From assembly GCF_020740795.1 (NCBI RefSeq), contig NC_067299.1, positions 5,874,001-5,938,000 on the forward strand: a stretch of DNA of 64,000 nucleotides. The letters are read 5' to 3'. Made by a program: the position numbers and the translations under genes. Shown here piece after piece: positions 1-12,710 of the stretch. Positions within the stretch are counted from its first letter, which is position 1; each line of letters opens with the position of its first letter. The notes under the pieces were generated by a model. The model was not told the origin of the DNA. It did no database searches and was given only the letters and a program-made list of their open reading frames with translations. Origin of the DNA: Apus apus. Taxonomy: Eukaryota; Chordata; Aves; Apodiformes; Apodidae.

Positions 1-345
1 TATTTTTTTTAATTCAAACTGTTTTATTCGAATTGGCTGAAGTGTTGAATTGCATTCTTGTGTAAAAAAAAAAATAATAATAATCCCTAGTGAGTATTTG
101 CTCCTTCACATCAACATTCCCCTCATGTCTTTGGTAAACTGTATTTTAATTGGTGTCAGTCAGGATTGTTTTGGTTTAGTTCTAGTTCAATACCAACATT
201 CTTGGAGCTGTGGTATCGCTGTGTAAATGTCTCAGTGTTCAGCTATGGTTTACACGAGCTGGGGATGTTGGGATGTTTTGTGGCTAACTTGTCTCTTCTG
301 GGGGATCTTATATTTTATCTTGCCTTTTCGTGTGTCTTTCTGTAG

Positions 346-529
346 ACATATCTGAAGAGATGGATTAAGAATGCTTTGGATTAAAGGATTGTGGAGCACA
401 TGTCAATCATTTTAGGATTGTCAAAAGGAGGATTGAGGAGGATCAGATCAATAATGGAGGCAATGGTATGACTCCAAGTGCTATTGTCACAGATGAACTT
501 GGCAGTATTGACCTTATACTGAGAGACAG
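346..529 (+). other. SRSF1: Exon-like block inside the SRSF1-type 3' UTR
   Basis: A pyrimidine-rich acceptor ending in TAG precedes 346 (tgtctttctgtag) and a CAG|GTTAAT donor follows 529, bounding 184 nt of purine-rich sequence. The block has GGAGGA at 427-432 and 437-442 and several GGATT and GGAGG words, which resemble known SRSF1 binding sequence. SRSF1 is known to produce spliced 3' UTR isoforms that are NMD targets. That this particular block is such an exon is inference. Confidence 0.4.
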
Positions 530-682
530 GTTAATTAAATACCTTCACCTACGTGTCACTTCAGGCATGGTCTAGTTACCCCAGACTGCAATTGCCCTTT
601 TCTTTAAAAAACTTTTTTTGGGGGGGCAATTGTAGCTAAATACTTGCTTTTGTAATTCTATTCCATTCTGGTTTTTGAAAGG

Positions 683-688
683 AATAAA
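683..688 (+). terminator. Poly(A) signal AATAAA, probable SRSF1 end
   Basis: Canonical AATAAA, followed by a GT-rich stretch (gggatgggggtgggag) that could serve as the downstream element. It is the first such signal after the SRSF1-like block. A longer UTR form extending to about 890 cannot be excluded. Confidence 0.5.
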
Positions 689-3600
689 CTGGGATGGGGG
701 TGGGAGCATTGGTTTACCTTGTCATGCAGCATTTGGTTACAAGTGTTGATGTTCTGTAGTATTTGTACACTTGTAGTAGATCAAGGGTATCTTTAAATCA
801 GAGTATAATATCAATACTGCTAAAATCTGCATGTCCTCTGTGTGACTGATACAGCGTTGCTATTGCATTTTTATAAGTATCAGAATGAAAGCAAAAAAAA
901 AATAGAGAAACAAACCAAAACTAGTTGGGAATGATTTCCTCAGTCTCAGCCCTGCCCCCTCAGACTAATTTGCAATTGAGTCACCGTTTGAGACCTCCCG
1001 GGTAGTTAATCCTGTTCCCTCCAGCTGGAGCACAGACCTGCAGTAGGTGGATAGTTTTTGCAGCCTAAGCTGATTTTCCAGTGTCATAAAAACATTTTTT
1101 GCAACCACAAAACCTGTAGCCACCGTTACGAGCGATGAGTATGTTGGCATTTTCAGTTGACCTATTTGTAAATATGACAGATGTTTCCTCCAAATAGTAA
1201 TTAACATTTCTAGAAAAGTTATGAGCATCACCATTCAAAAGTTTGTTTTGGGGAATTGATAGTTATTAATGTACATCTGTATTAATTGATGGCAAACATA
1301 ACTGATCATTCCCCAGAATCCTATTTTTTCATTACAGTATCTAACTTTTTGCCTCCTCTTTTTTGGTTTTGCTGGTTATAAAGGTTTGGATTGGAGAGGG
1401 CTCACTGGATCCCAATCCTTGGAGCTGGATCATTGGATTCAAATCATAATGTGGATAGGATAGGGAGGCTGAATTACAAGGATTCATGGAGCGGGATCAA
1501 ATTACCAGGAACATAGGAGTGGATTCCTGCCCCAACCAAACCCCATTCGTGTGGATTTTTTTTTATACAACTCAATTGGCTATTCCAAAGATATTTTTTT
1601 TCCTATTTTTGACGATTGGAGCCCTTAAGATGCACGATGGAGTTGTTCATTTTTTTGGTAAAAGGAGCAAAGCGAGGACCTGGAGAGGTACGCTGGAGCA
1701 ATCTCCTTGGAAGGATTCAGCACGAGTAGATGGTAAATGTTGAAGGGGAAAAAAGGGGGGGGTTTGTTTATAAAAAAATAAATTAAAAAAATAGTCGTTT
1801 CTCTAAATTTAAAGACAAAAATTGGAGTTAAAGATTCCGTAGGTTTTCAATTGGCTCTTGCCTTTTTTTTTTTCTTTGACAAATAAAATTTTTAAAAAAA
1901 AACATGCATGGTTGTCATCGTTTGTTGCTAAGAGTCCTGGCCCCTGCTTGGCACAGCAGAGGGTTTTAAGTTTTCAGACAAAAGGCTTTTGTGTTCAACA
2001 GAGATGTAGTGTTTCACAGGAAGCCTCGATGTTTGAGCTTCTCCTGAATAAAGGATCAGTTCCCTGGGAAATGGGTGGAATTTATTACAGGAGTAGGTGA
2101 AAAGGGGAAAGGAGAATTCTCAGTGTGGAGAAGAGGATGTTTAATATTCATGTTGTTGTTAACGATGCTCTAGTTCTAAAGGGATCACAACAGGGAAATG
2201 TGGGATGAATTGGGCTCGGTGCCCCCTGCAATCCTCTTGGAAATAAATGGGGGTGGAGGCAGAGTGTGAACCTTCCCGGGCTGGAGGTGGTACTGATGCC
2301 AGGTGGGAGGTGGCAGTGTCACCACTGAGCCACAGCTGCTGGTGTCAGGGTGCCCTTGCAGTGCTGTCCCTGGGGGGGTGTTGTGGGGCTGTGATGAAAT
2401 GATGGTGATTGTGTTTGACTGTGGTTTATTGACAGTGAGTGAGGAGCTCTGTGTTCGTTTGGAGCAGAAGGATTTTTCTGCAGGATGTTGTGTCCAGCTC
2501 CTGGGGAGCTCAGCAGGTGGGCGGCAGTGTCAGGGGTCAGTGGGGACTTGAGGAAACTGCTTGGGTCTTCAGAGATGGTGGCTGGGTTGGATGGCAGGGC
2601 AGCATCCTGTGCAGGGCAAGGGGGCTGCCTTATTGTCAGTTGGGGCTTGTGTTTGGGGCAGGATTAGTGGATTTGGGGTTGGTGTCATGCTGTGATGGTG
2701 TGTGCTGTGTGTACTGGCAGTTGGGATGGAGCATGTTGTTTCCCTGCTGGAATTCTGTCAAAGACAGATGTGTGTGATGGACTTGTTTGAAAAGTGATGA
2801 AATCCTGATGACAAAGCACTGTCCTGGAGGAAGGTAACTGGTGTGTTATGGGTGGAATGGACTTGGGTGCTGGAGTGACTGTGGGATGATACTGGATGGG
2901 GAGAAAAAGGAGCTGTGGGGACGGATGGTTTGAGCTGGGAAGGCCAGAGAAAGTTTGCCAGTCAGGATGTGGCAAACAGGAGTGGAGCAGGCAGCACCTG
3001 CCTGATGGCATGTAGGTGTGTCCTGATGAGGAAGGGGGAAGTTTGGTCCCAAAAAAACCCCTCAAACACTTCTGGGTATAGATCTATCACCTGTGTTCAA
3101 GGAAGGTGACATTGGAGCAGTTGTAAAAAGCAAAGGCTGTGAGTGTGCTTGGGGAGGCAAAATGTTTGTCACAAAAGGAAACCTGATGAGTTTGGTTTGG
3201 CTGTGGTGGTGTTTGGAGAGGATCATGTTCTGAGTGCAGGGGGCTGGGAGGAAAAGAAACTCCACGGGGGAGGGAGAGGGAAGGAGGTGGGAAGGTCAGT
3301 GCTCCAGCTCTTAGTGCTGTTGGATGAACCACGACTGGGAAATACTTCACAGTTCTTTGCTTCAGAGATGGTCTCGAAGCACTTGCAGCCATAGTAAACA
3401 TCACCCTGTGGTAAGGCCCAGGGGACTCTCAACTCTGGGAGGAGGATGTTACACCAGTGTTTCTCTGCAGGGGGGTTTGTGGACCTCGTCGCCTTCCTGC
3501 AAAGCTCCAGACGGAGTTCCCAAAGGCTTGGTGGGTGTCCTAGCTCTGGAAGAGTCTGCCAGTCCTCCCGGTCAAGTGGAAACACTGTTCTTGTTCTACT

Positions 3601-5290
3601 TGGAAAACAAGGGAACAGAGAGATGCTGGAGTTCTTCCTCACTTCTTGGCTTTGCACACCAAGGAGGGGTGACCTGCTGCTGCCTGTTCCTGTGGCTCTG
3701 CCCCAGCCCCTCCCCGTGTCCTGCCCGTTCCAGCCCCGTGTCGCTGCTCAGCACTGGGGCTTGTAAAGCACTCGCAGAGCCTGTCACAAAACGGCTCCCA
3801 CTGCACAGCTCTGGTGTCTCCTGCCTCTAGACCCTTTTTTCTTGGAAAAACCCTGCCTGTTGTCCTGTGAACAGACCGATGTGCAGCGATGGAGCAGGAA
3901 AGCCTGTGTTGGAGCAGTCCCTGCTGCCAGGCACGGCCCTGGAGCCCCGTGCTGCCACTTCCTCCCCTTTGGCTTCAGGGGCTGTGGATGAAAATAAAAC
4001 CCGAGTCAGCACCAGCTCTGCTTCCCTCTCAGGGAATGCTGCCTTCTAGGCACAGACCAGGAGAGTCCTCTGCTTGCCTGGCTGTGGCTGTTGGGGAAAA
4101 CTTGCTACAATTTATTGTCATGTCTTATATAAATTAGTGGAAACAGGTTCTGCTGGAAAGCAGCAGTCAGACCCTGTTAGCTGTTCTGCCAGTGCTTGTG
4201 CTGGGAATTTATTTTCTAGGATTTAAACAGATCAAAACCAAGGCATCAAGTGTTGGTTGTTTTGGTTTTTTTTAATGAACGTGTTCTTCCCAAAGCTCAG
4301 TGTTTCAAGAGACCATTGACTCCAGAGAAAATGGGTAGTAACTGGAAGATGCTGTTCTTAAAGTGGAGGAACCAACCAAATGTGACCCTCTCCCTAAACC
4401 ATTTTGATGTCCAACACAAGAACAGAAGCAGGTGGATTTCTTGGTTTTTCTTCACTTCCTGCTGGAAGGGGACAGGCTATGGCATTCCCTCCCTGGTGCC
4501 ACCACACTTCTAACCCAGCAGCCCCGGGGCACCTCTCTGCCCTCTGTGTGTGGGGAATTGGCCCATCCTGATGGTCCTGTGCTTCTGATAGTGCTGCTTT
4601 GTTGGGACAACTGAGGGCAATTGTCCCATGGGGCTTCATGGCCCCTTGGCTGGCACAGCTGCCACGATACAACCATCATTGTGCCAACCTTGGGAAGCGC
4701 AGCAGGGAGTGGGGTCTGTCCTGACCTGCAGAGTGTGCCCAGCTGTGTAGCTCAGGACAGACCTGCTCCCTCCAAGGTGCTTAGTAAAGCTAACATCAGC
4801 TCTGAAGCAGAAATGGTTAGAAAAGTTGTGGTTTCTCGTCCAAACCACAGTTTGGGGTTTGTTTTTTTGTTGTTGTTGTTGTTTTGGTTTTTTTGAACAG
4901 AAACTTTTGCTTTAGAAGAGCTAACTCATTCATTGATCCTTCCATGTTCGTCATGGCTCGAGATGTCCTGTTCCTGAGAACAGCAGGTAGTTTTTAGCTG
5001 TACAGCAAAATTACAGCGATTTCTAGTTTGGCTAAAAATAGCTACAGCTTTGCTAATAGGCCACTGTAATCCTCCATGCACCTGCACTGTGAGGAGCAGT
5101 TTATCTTGGGTTGGAGTTGAAGCTATTACAAATAGCTTAATTTAAAGAAAATCATTGAGATTCCAGGAAGTTCCCCATGTAACATATACTCCCTAAAATC
5201 TCCTGCATTCCTGGAGAAGCTGAGTGAGTCAGGCTGCAGAGCCTGATGTACCCACCTGCACTGCGTGCTCCTCACCGCTTTGTCTCACCC

Positions 5291-5430
5291 TGGCAGAGCT
5301 GTGGGACGGGCATGGAGCAGGCACAGAGCCTGGCAGAGCTGTGGGATGGGCATGGAGCAGGCACGGAGCCTGCCAGAGCTGTGGGATGGGCATGGAGCAG
5401 GCACGGAGCCTGGCAGAGCTGTGGGATGGC
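5291..5430. repeat. 40-bp minisatellite, about 3.5 copies
   Basis: The phrase TGGCAGAGCTGTGGGA recurs at 5291, 5331, 5371 (one mismatch) and 5411, so the period is exactly 40 bp. Copies differ by only a few substitutions, which points to recent tandem duplication. The unit is open in several frames, giving repeat-containing but meaningless open frames on both strands. Confidence 0.9.
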
Positions 5431-5521
5431 CCCTGGTCCCAGGCAGTGAGGAGGGTCCTGGCTCAACCCCCAGCTCATCCTCTCCCAACCAGCGGGCTGT
5501 GTGTATATGCAACAGTTGTAG

Positions 5522-5632
5522 GGCTATTAACATAATTTTATGCATTAATTTGTGTAATCATTAAAGAGTTGAGAAGGGCATTGTTCGCATGAGTAATTAC
5601 CTCTGTATTCTAATAGCTCTAATTCGTCCCTT
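5522..5632. promoter_or_regulatory. TAAT-rich patch, candidate regulatory element
   Basis: Six or more TAAT/ATTA homeodomain core words within about 110 bp (around 5533, 5545, 5557, 5562, 5594, 5610 and 5619), in an AT-rich island set within GC-balanced intergenic DNA about 7 kb upstream of VEZF1. A conserved enhancer is possible, but base composition alone also produces TAAT words. Confidence 0.25.
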
Positions 5633-8374
5633 AAGTGAGTTTCCTATTTCTGTAACTCAGCTCACCAGTCACGCTTGGGGTACAAGGGTTTTTTTTAAAT
5701 ACCCGTTTCTCGCATGACTTGGTTCAGTTCTGCAAAGCTGATGATGTGATGGATCCTGACGATCTTAAACCACACGGATCTTTACCTGGGAATGTTTTCC
5801 AGCGTGGACCCAGAGCTCTAGCCCTGGGCTGGCTCCTGTGGCAGGGATGGTGCAAAGTGTTTTACTCACTGGATGCCAGGAGGCTGCAAAAAGCCTCCAG
5901 CATGCCAGAGGAAATTTAAAACTGAAAAACTTGGCAGTTTACTGAACTCTGGGAATTTTCCTTCTGCTGAAGAGCAGGTCTGTATTTTTCTAGTGATTTT
6001 CAACACTGTTTTAAACTTGGGTTGGATTTGACTTTACCTCCTTTAACCACGTTGCTTCCCCATCCCTACTTGCATGTGTGTCTTTAAAGAGCATCATTCC
6101 TGCCTGACTTACAGGATGATGTAAGTCATCCTTTTCCCAGGGACACCATAATTCCTTGGAGCTGCAGCTGCCTGGTGCCTACCAAAGATTTTGTTCACCC
6201 CTTGGAAACATGGTGTGGAGTTGATTCCTTTGGTTGGTGGGAGCCTCAGGCTGAGCATTCTTGCTCCAGTGAGAAAGTGGGCAGCTGCTTTCTTGTGGGA
6301 GCAGGGATGCTCTGCCTGTGACTCCCACTGGAGCACGAATGCTCATCCCTGTGGGATCAGCTGAGTGGTGGAAACAAATGCACAAACATTGATTTATTTT
6401 TTTTTGGAGACAAACCATAGCTGCCAAATGAGATTAAACAACACCCGGGGCCCGGAAAAAAGGAAATAGTAAAGAATAAAAATGGGGCTCGGTGCTGGTC
6501 CTGGGTGACCACAGCCTCCTAGCTGGGTATTAATCCTCGCTGTTCCCTTCCCCAAAGGATTTCCAAGCTCTTCATCACTATTAATCACAGCAGCCCTGCA
6601 GGGAAGGTAATGCAGCATTATCCGTGTTTTCCAGCTGTGGCTGGGGAGGAGGGAGGCAGCCTGAGCTTTGCTGTGTGTCAGTGAAAGATCAGGGATTAGC
6701 GCGAGGATTTCCTTGCCGGCTCGGCTGCTCTAATTCAGTGGCCGCATTTTTTCCCTAAATGCACTGACCTTACGTGCCTGCTGCCATCCATCCTGCACCT
6801 GGGAGGAGCCAGGGCAGATGGTGGGAAGAGGAGTGAGGCAGGAGCGGATGTTTCCCTGCAGTCCTTGGCCCCGCAGGAATTATGACTAAAAATGGTCACT
6901 GGTGATTAACTGGAGGAGCGCGCCGCTAAGTAATTGGTACACGCTCTGGCTCGTGAAGTTCTCAAGTCAGATTGTGGAGGCTTTTCTGGAGAGCAGCTGT
7001 TGCTCAAAAAGCAAAGATCTGCTCAAAGGAAGGTGTGTGAAACCTCCTGGTGCAAAGCAGAAACCCCTCTGTATCTCTGTGCCTTTGTGTAAATTGTGTA
7101 TCAATCATATACAGGCACAGAACGGAGGAGCGGGTGCTGAGGGTGGGCAATCTGCAGGGCATTGGTGCCAGGGCACTGCATCCCCCACCTGTGCCCTGGC
7201 AGCAGACACAGGCAGCCCCCTTTTTTGGGGCACAGGTGGTAATTCTGCAGGTGCCTGAGGGTGGTGGCAAAGCCAGCAGCAGGGAGGGCAGCTCTTTCAC
7301 TCCGTCCCTCGGCACGGTGGATGGTGACAGCTACTTTGTGGGGAAAAAAGGTGTGACAGAGATAACCAAAATAATAACTGAAGGACAGTGGGTGCTTGCA
7401 GCGTGGGGCAGCTCAAGGTGCCAAGTGGAGATTAGCTCTGGCACAGCTGAGGACAAGGAGGTGGGAAGAGATAAGGCCACTTTCCCAGCGTGCTGCCCGC
7501 CTGTGGCAGGGCTAAACATAGCCACACTGCTGCTCAGCCATGGCTTGCTGGCCACCATCCCACTGGCCATGCTGGCCAGAGGCACTGGACACCTCCTGTG
7601 TGGCTGTGGCCTGTGCCAGGAAGCCACGGAACCGTGCAGGAAGGGAGCCAGCCCTGGCAGTGCTTTATGCCGGGGAACGCAAGGAATCAGTGGGAATGTG
7701 CGTGTGGTGGCAGCACGAGGAGAGGGGATGGGAGTTCAGGTGACTTGCACGGTGTGGAGCAACCACTGCAGGGCTGTTTGGTGGGAATGCTTCCACTGGG
7801 GAATGCTTCAAAGTATGGAGCAGCTTTACTGCTTTTCCTTGCCTGGCAGGGGCACGGGCATCACCCGTGGGCTGGCAAGTGGGTGGCAGGAGCTGGCATT
7901 GGCTCTGTATGGACCTGGAGGTGTCCCCACAGCCAGGACAGCATGTGACCTTGTGGCACCATGACTTTCCACCATGGGCATCACACCAGCTTTCCCAGTT
8001 TCCCCTCTTTTTACGTTGCCTCTCCAGCAACACGCACCTCGGCTTTGGTGCTGAAAACATGAGAACGGAGTCGAGCCGTGCTCAGCACCCCCCGCTGAGC
8101 CCCGCTAAGGAGGCACCTTCCCTTGGAGCAGCTTCTTGCTGCTCCTCCATTGATCGTGGCAGTGCCTTTCTGCCGCGATCCAGCCCAGCTGGCTGGTGAT
8201 TTCCTGCCTCCTTTTTTCCTCTTTTGAAAAGTGGAGCGACCTTTCAGACGTGCTAATTACGAGAAGGCGACTAAGCTCCTGCCAAGCCCCGGGGCAGGCG
8301 TGTGTGGTGGCCCCAGCACAGCGCAGGCAGGACATCACTGCCAGTGCTGCAGTCCCTGAGGGCATGGGATAGAG

Positions 8375-8432
8375 GGATGGATGGATGGATGGATGGATGG
8401 ATGGATGGATGGATGGATGGATGGATGGATGG
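8375..8432. repeat. (GGAT)n microsatellite
   Basis: About 14 uninterrupted GGAT units. Translated on the minus strand it gives an IHPS repeat, which explains the repetitive open frames there. It is likely to be length-polymorphic. Confidence 0.97.
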
Positions 8433-11400
8433 CAGCAGGCTCCGTGGTAGTGGACACGATGACTGCGGGCAGCTTGATGAAAGCTTTCCTTTCCCCCTCC
8501 TGAGGAAATGTGTTGTCTGCCACCACAGCACCTTCCAGCTGGGTTTTGCTGCACGTCAGGGATGTGCTTGGCCGGTAGGCACTGAGCAGAGGGATGCAGT
8601 GGGATTTTATTTGGGAACACCACAGGATGGCCACTCTGCCAGGGAAGCTGTCTGATTGCCAGCCAAGGCTTTGCTGGAGGTGCTGCTTCAGGCTGTGCTT
8701 CCCAACAGCATCTTTACTCTCTCTTTTTACCTTCCCTGGGAGAGGGAGGTCGAGGCTGCAAAGAGAGAAACCAGAGAAGACACAAAGCTGGGAAGCAGCT
8801 GCAGGGACACTGCCCACAGGGAGCGCACTCTGAGTAGCACCATCGCAGCTCATTTACAGACACGAGAGCCCTTCAGTCCCACGGAGCTGTGAAATTCAAA
8901 GCCTGCCACGTCGCTCGGGGAGCTGAGCACAAACAGAAAGGGGCTCTTCTGAAAGCTGAAATATTTGACAGCATTTCCTATCCTCAGCCATGCAGGCACA
9001 GGCGAAATCAGAGCACAGCAGGTGGGCAGGGGCTGTGCTGGGGCTGCGAGGTGCCAGGGGAGGAGGGGGCATGGGTGTCACCAGCCACCCTACAAATGTG
9101 GGAGACATGTGGACAGCAGAACAGCAAATTATTATTTGATTGCTCATGTCCCACTACAGGTCCTAACGCACAGGGGGCTCCTGCTAGGGGATAAAATGGG
9201 TAGAGTTTAGATGGTCTTTCCAGGGAGGGGAGCTGCATCCCCCTGCCCTGCCAGGCTTCTCCAGCAGGCAGCACAGCTAAAAGTGCAAAGAGGCACTTTG
9301 TTAACTGCTTTGTGGCTGAGCAGGGTGAAGGAAAGAGCTCCTCTCTCTCTGAGTCACACCCTGAGGTGAGTTTGACAAATTAACCGTGGGTATTGCTTCT
9401 TCTGGAGGCTGATGTCCCCAGGAAGTCACATACTGGGTGGTAGGAGGGCAGGCTGGTGGCCCAGGGTGGCACGAGGGTTTTGGCAGTGCCAGCATTGGGC
9501 AGAGCATGGCTGTGGCACCGAGGGGCAGCCCTGGTGCTGCCCTAATTCCCAGGAGACTCCCCACAACCAGCTTCAACATGGGCACTGGAGGTGGTGGACA
9601 GCCCAGCAGCCCCTGCAGGATTCCTGTCCTTCCCAACAGCCTCAGAAGTGTTGAGGGAAGATTTTTATTTGATAAGGCAGAAAAAAAGCAGCCTGGAGAT
9701 GGTGGGAAACAGTTCCCTGGAAATTCCCTTTGCAGGCTGACCACGGGGACCAGAGTGGCAGCAGGGTGGCTGCTGATGCTATCGCTGTCCCAGCACAATG
9801 ACTAAGGGAGCTAGAAGGTATAAATTCAATAACACAACACTTCAAGCCACCTGTTATGTGGGTTCATCCAAAGCAGTGCTGCCTTAATTAAGATGGGGAG
9901 TTTACAAATCTAACCTTTGTTTATTCTGCTTTGGGGCATATATAATGTAAATACGTGTTTTCAAACACTGTGGCTTTTTATATTTCCAGTTATAATTCTG
10001 GGTAAAGGAAAGTTTGTCAGGTTTGGCATAGACTTGCCCTTTATAAATCCAGCTCCTGTGAGCTGTTTTCCCCCTGAGGATTCCCTCCCTGCAGCACCTC
10101 AGCTCACTTTGCTCCCAACCCAGCTTTTCCGTGAGCAACCAGGACGTGTTGGGTGTGTGAGAGGGGCTGGGAGAACCCAGCCTGACACCATCCAGAGGGC
10201 AGTGGGCTCCAGCTCAGTGTCTCTCCTCTGGTTTTCAGTCTTCTAGGTTTTGTTCCTGTATTCCCTCTTGGTTCTTTAGTTGTAAAACCAACAAGAACGT
10301 GGAGCTCAGCCTCCTACGTGCTCATCAGGATTTCTTCGATGACTCAGTGATACGCTTGGGTAGTTTTCTTAGCCTTTAATTGAAGTGAGTGTGAGCCCTT
10401 AACAAAGAGAGCCCTCCCAAGTCTTCATTAATAAGCGTTAACAAAAATAACTGACCGACCTGGGCAGGGGTGGGGGGGAAAGGACCAGGAGTGGCAGTTG
10501 TGTCCCCTTCTCTACAGACATGGGTTTCCTCTCCTGGTGGCAGTGCTGGGGATGGAATAAAGGGCAGGAGAGAGAAACTATCCAGAGGGGGCACGCAGGG
10601 TAGAGGGGGGTGATGCTGTGGCTCTCCCTGCACAGCAGCTGGAAGAGCATCTGTGCTGAGCAGAACTGATGGTCCACAGGTGAGCTGGGCCAGCGCGACC
10701 CTGGCAGGGCTGGGAGAGCCTGTTGCAAGTGCACCAGCAAACCCCTCCGATGCCTTTTTTGGTTTGCTTTTCTTAATTCGGGGCTTTGGCAGAGGTAGCC
10801 TGAGAGGCACAAAACAACCACAAGCGCGGCTCTGAGCAGAACCACTTTTGTTTTGCAATGTTCTTGGAAAGTGAAGAAACACCCGGGGAAGGCCGAAGAC
10901 CAGCACGGCAGGAGCCAGGTGGCTCGTCCAGGATTGTACAAAGCGGTGGCTGAGGCAGCGAGCTGGGACCCCCAGGGAGTCCTTTGCCACCGGCCACTCT
11001 GTCCTGGCAGTCCCACGGCAGCACCAGCGCTACCCAGAGCTGGAGCTTTGGGACCAGCCCTGCCTTATCTCTAACAGGAGACAAGAAAAATCGCCCGGCT
11101 CACCGGTGAGGAAGTACTGCAGGAGCGTCCATCGACGTGAGCCGTGTTTAACCCTGCTTACCGAGGTCAGGCCGCGGCGGCACCGCTGTGTTGTTCTTCA
11201 GCACCCGACCTGCCGGGTGCTGCCGGTGCCGCCGAGCCCTCCGAGGTGCAGCGTGGGTCAGGGCCTGGGCAAAGAGGATGGATCAGAGCCAGGGCAGGGA
11301 GAATTAAAAAAAAAAAATTATGAAGTCCTGTAAGCCTGTTCTCACCTCCCCAGGTCCCAGGGAGGACAGCCCTTGTCTGTGAGGCTTGGTTTTAAAACCA

Positions 11401-12581
11401 GCCATCCTCTTGCAGCGTTTAACCCGCCGCGCTCGTGTTTTTTCCTGCGCCGGCCCAAGCGATGCCCAACACACCCCGCAGGTGCCCCCTTTGACCCCAC
11501 ACACGCTCCCCGAGAGCCGTGGGGAGGAGCAAGGAGCCCTCCCTGCTGCCTGTCAGGGATGTGCTTGATGTGTGTAAACACGTAATTAACGGTAAGTATA
11601 TACTTAATTGCTTGCGGCTTTGATTTGCATTCAGGTGCTGCGCTGCAGATAACTTAGATACACGCAAACCCAGTCGGTTTGCAGCTCTTGAGGTGTGCGG
11701 GAGAACTCGACGTGGAGGAGAAGCCCCTGGGCCACCAGGCTCCAGGCTGCACAGCTTGGGGAGGGCACAGCCACCCTGTGGGGAGCCCGGCGGGACCCCG
11801 GGGCTGTGGGGACGGTCCCCCCGGGGTGCTGAGGGAGGGCTCTGCACCCCAGGAACCCCACGGCCCGGCAGAGCCGCACAGGGCCCGCTGCAGGCGGCAG
11901 CCGCCCGGGTGGGCTCAGGCCGGCCCCCGGGGGGACCCGAGGTCGATGCCCGATTGAGCTGAGGTCGATCCCCGGGGGGCCGAGGCCGACGCGGCGCCGG
12001 GCGACCCCCCGGGCACGGCCCCGCTCCCCCCTCTTCCCCCCGCGGGTCCCGGCGCTGCCGCCGGCGGGCGGGGCGGCACGTGCGGGGCCCCCGCCCGCCC
12101 CGGCCCGCACCCGCGGGCGAAGCCGCCCCCCGCCGCCCCCGCGGCTCCCTCCCCGCGCGGCGGGCGGGGGCGGCGGGCGGGCGGGCGGGGAGGGGAGAAG
12201 GGGAGGGCGGGCGGCGCGGTGCGGCCCCCGCGGGCCGGGCCGAGCCGGGGCGCGGCAGCCGCGGCCCTGGACACCTCGCCCGCTCCTCCATCTTCTCTCG
12301 CCACAGCTCGCCTCGGCTTCCCCAGCCCGGGACCGGCCCATTGCCAGCCCCGCGGGGGGGGCGGCTGGCCCGCCGCGCCGCCCCGGCCCCGCCGCTCGCC
12401 CCGCCGCCCCGCCGCGCCGCCCCGGGTCCGCCGCCCGCCCCGAGGCGAGGGGAGCGGCGGGGGCGGCGCCGCGGCTGCCCGGGCCCGCGCCGCCCCGCCG
12501 GGCCGCCGCGCCGCCGCCTCCCCCCTCTGGGCCGCAGTGGTGCAGCCCGGAGGTTAGCGGAAGCGGCCGCTCGGCGCTGCC

Positions 12582-12629
12582 ATGTTGAGCCGCCGCCGCC
12601 GCCGCCGCTTTGTTGTCGGCTCCATGTAG
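12582..12629 (+). CDS. Upstream ORF in the VEZF1 leader
   Basis: The ATG at 12582 (GCTGCCATGT, G at -3) opens a 15-codon frame that ends at TAG 12627-12629, 81 nt before the VEZF1 start codon. It encodes Met-Leu-Ser, six consecutive Arg from a CGC run, then a short hydrophobic end. Most of the peptide is written by a CCG trinucleotide repeat at 12591-12608. An Arg-rich uORF could stall ribosomes and lower VEZF1 translation, but no translation evidence is available here. Confidence 0.5.
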   Translation: MLSRRRRRRFVVGSM

Positions 12630-12710
12630 CTGGGGCCCGGGGGAGGGAGGGGGGGGACCGCGCCGCCGGAGCCGCCGCCGCCGCCCGCCGAGGGCCGGGA
12701 CGCCCCCGCC

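Larger units (their letters stand above)
1..705 (+). other. SRSF1: Probable SRSF1 3' UTR (gene enters from the left edge)
   Basis: AT-rich, non-coding sequence ending in a canonical poly(A) signal at 683-688. I recognise it as resembling the highly conserved 3' UTR of SRSF1, the SR splicing factor that autoregulates through alternative splicing of its own 3' UTR. Supporting context: in the conserved vertebrate order SRSF1 lies immediately upstream of VEZF1, on the same strand and about 12 kb away, which fits the VEZF1 start at 12.7 kb here. No SRSF1 coding sequence is inside the window. The assignment rests on synteny and recall, not on a protein match. Confidence 0.6.
706..11879. other. Intergenic region between SRSF1 and VEZF1
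   Basis: About 11 kb of non-coding sequence. I see no exon chain, no recognisable protein family, no CR1 end repeats and no RNA gene. It contains a 40-bp minisatellite, a TAAT-rich patch and a GGAT microsatellite (listed separately), plus scattered short A or T runs. Open frames here, including a long one at 7050-7964, have no family resemblance and no consistent splice context. Confidence 0.7.

Noticed and set aside
7050-7964. 304-codon open frame in intergenic DNA
   Set aside because: GC-balanced sequence with no family resemblance, no start or splice context and overlapping open frames in other phases; long by chance.
8271-8655. Frames with IHPS or GWMD repeats
   Set aside because: Direct translation of the GGAT microsatellite on each strand.
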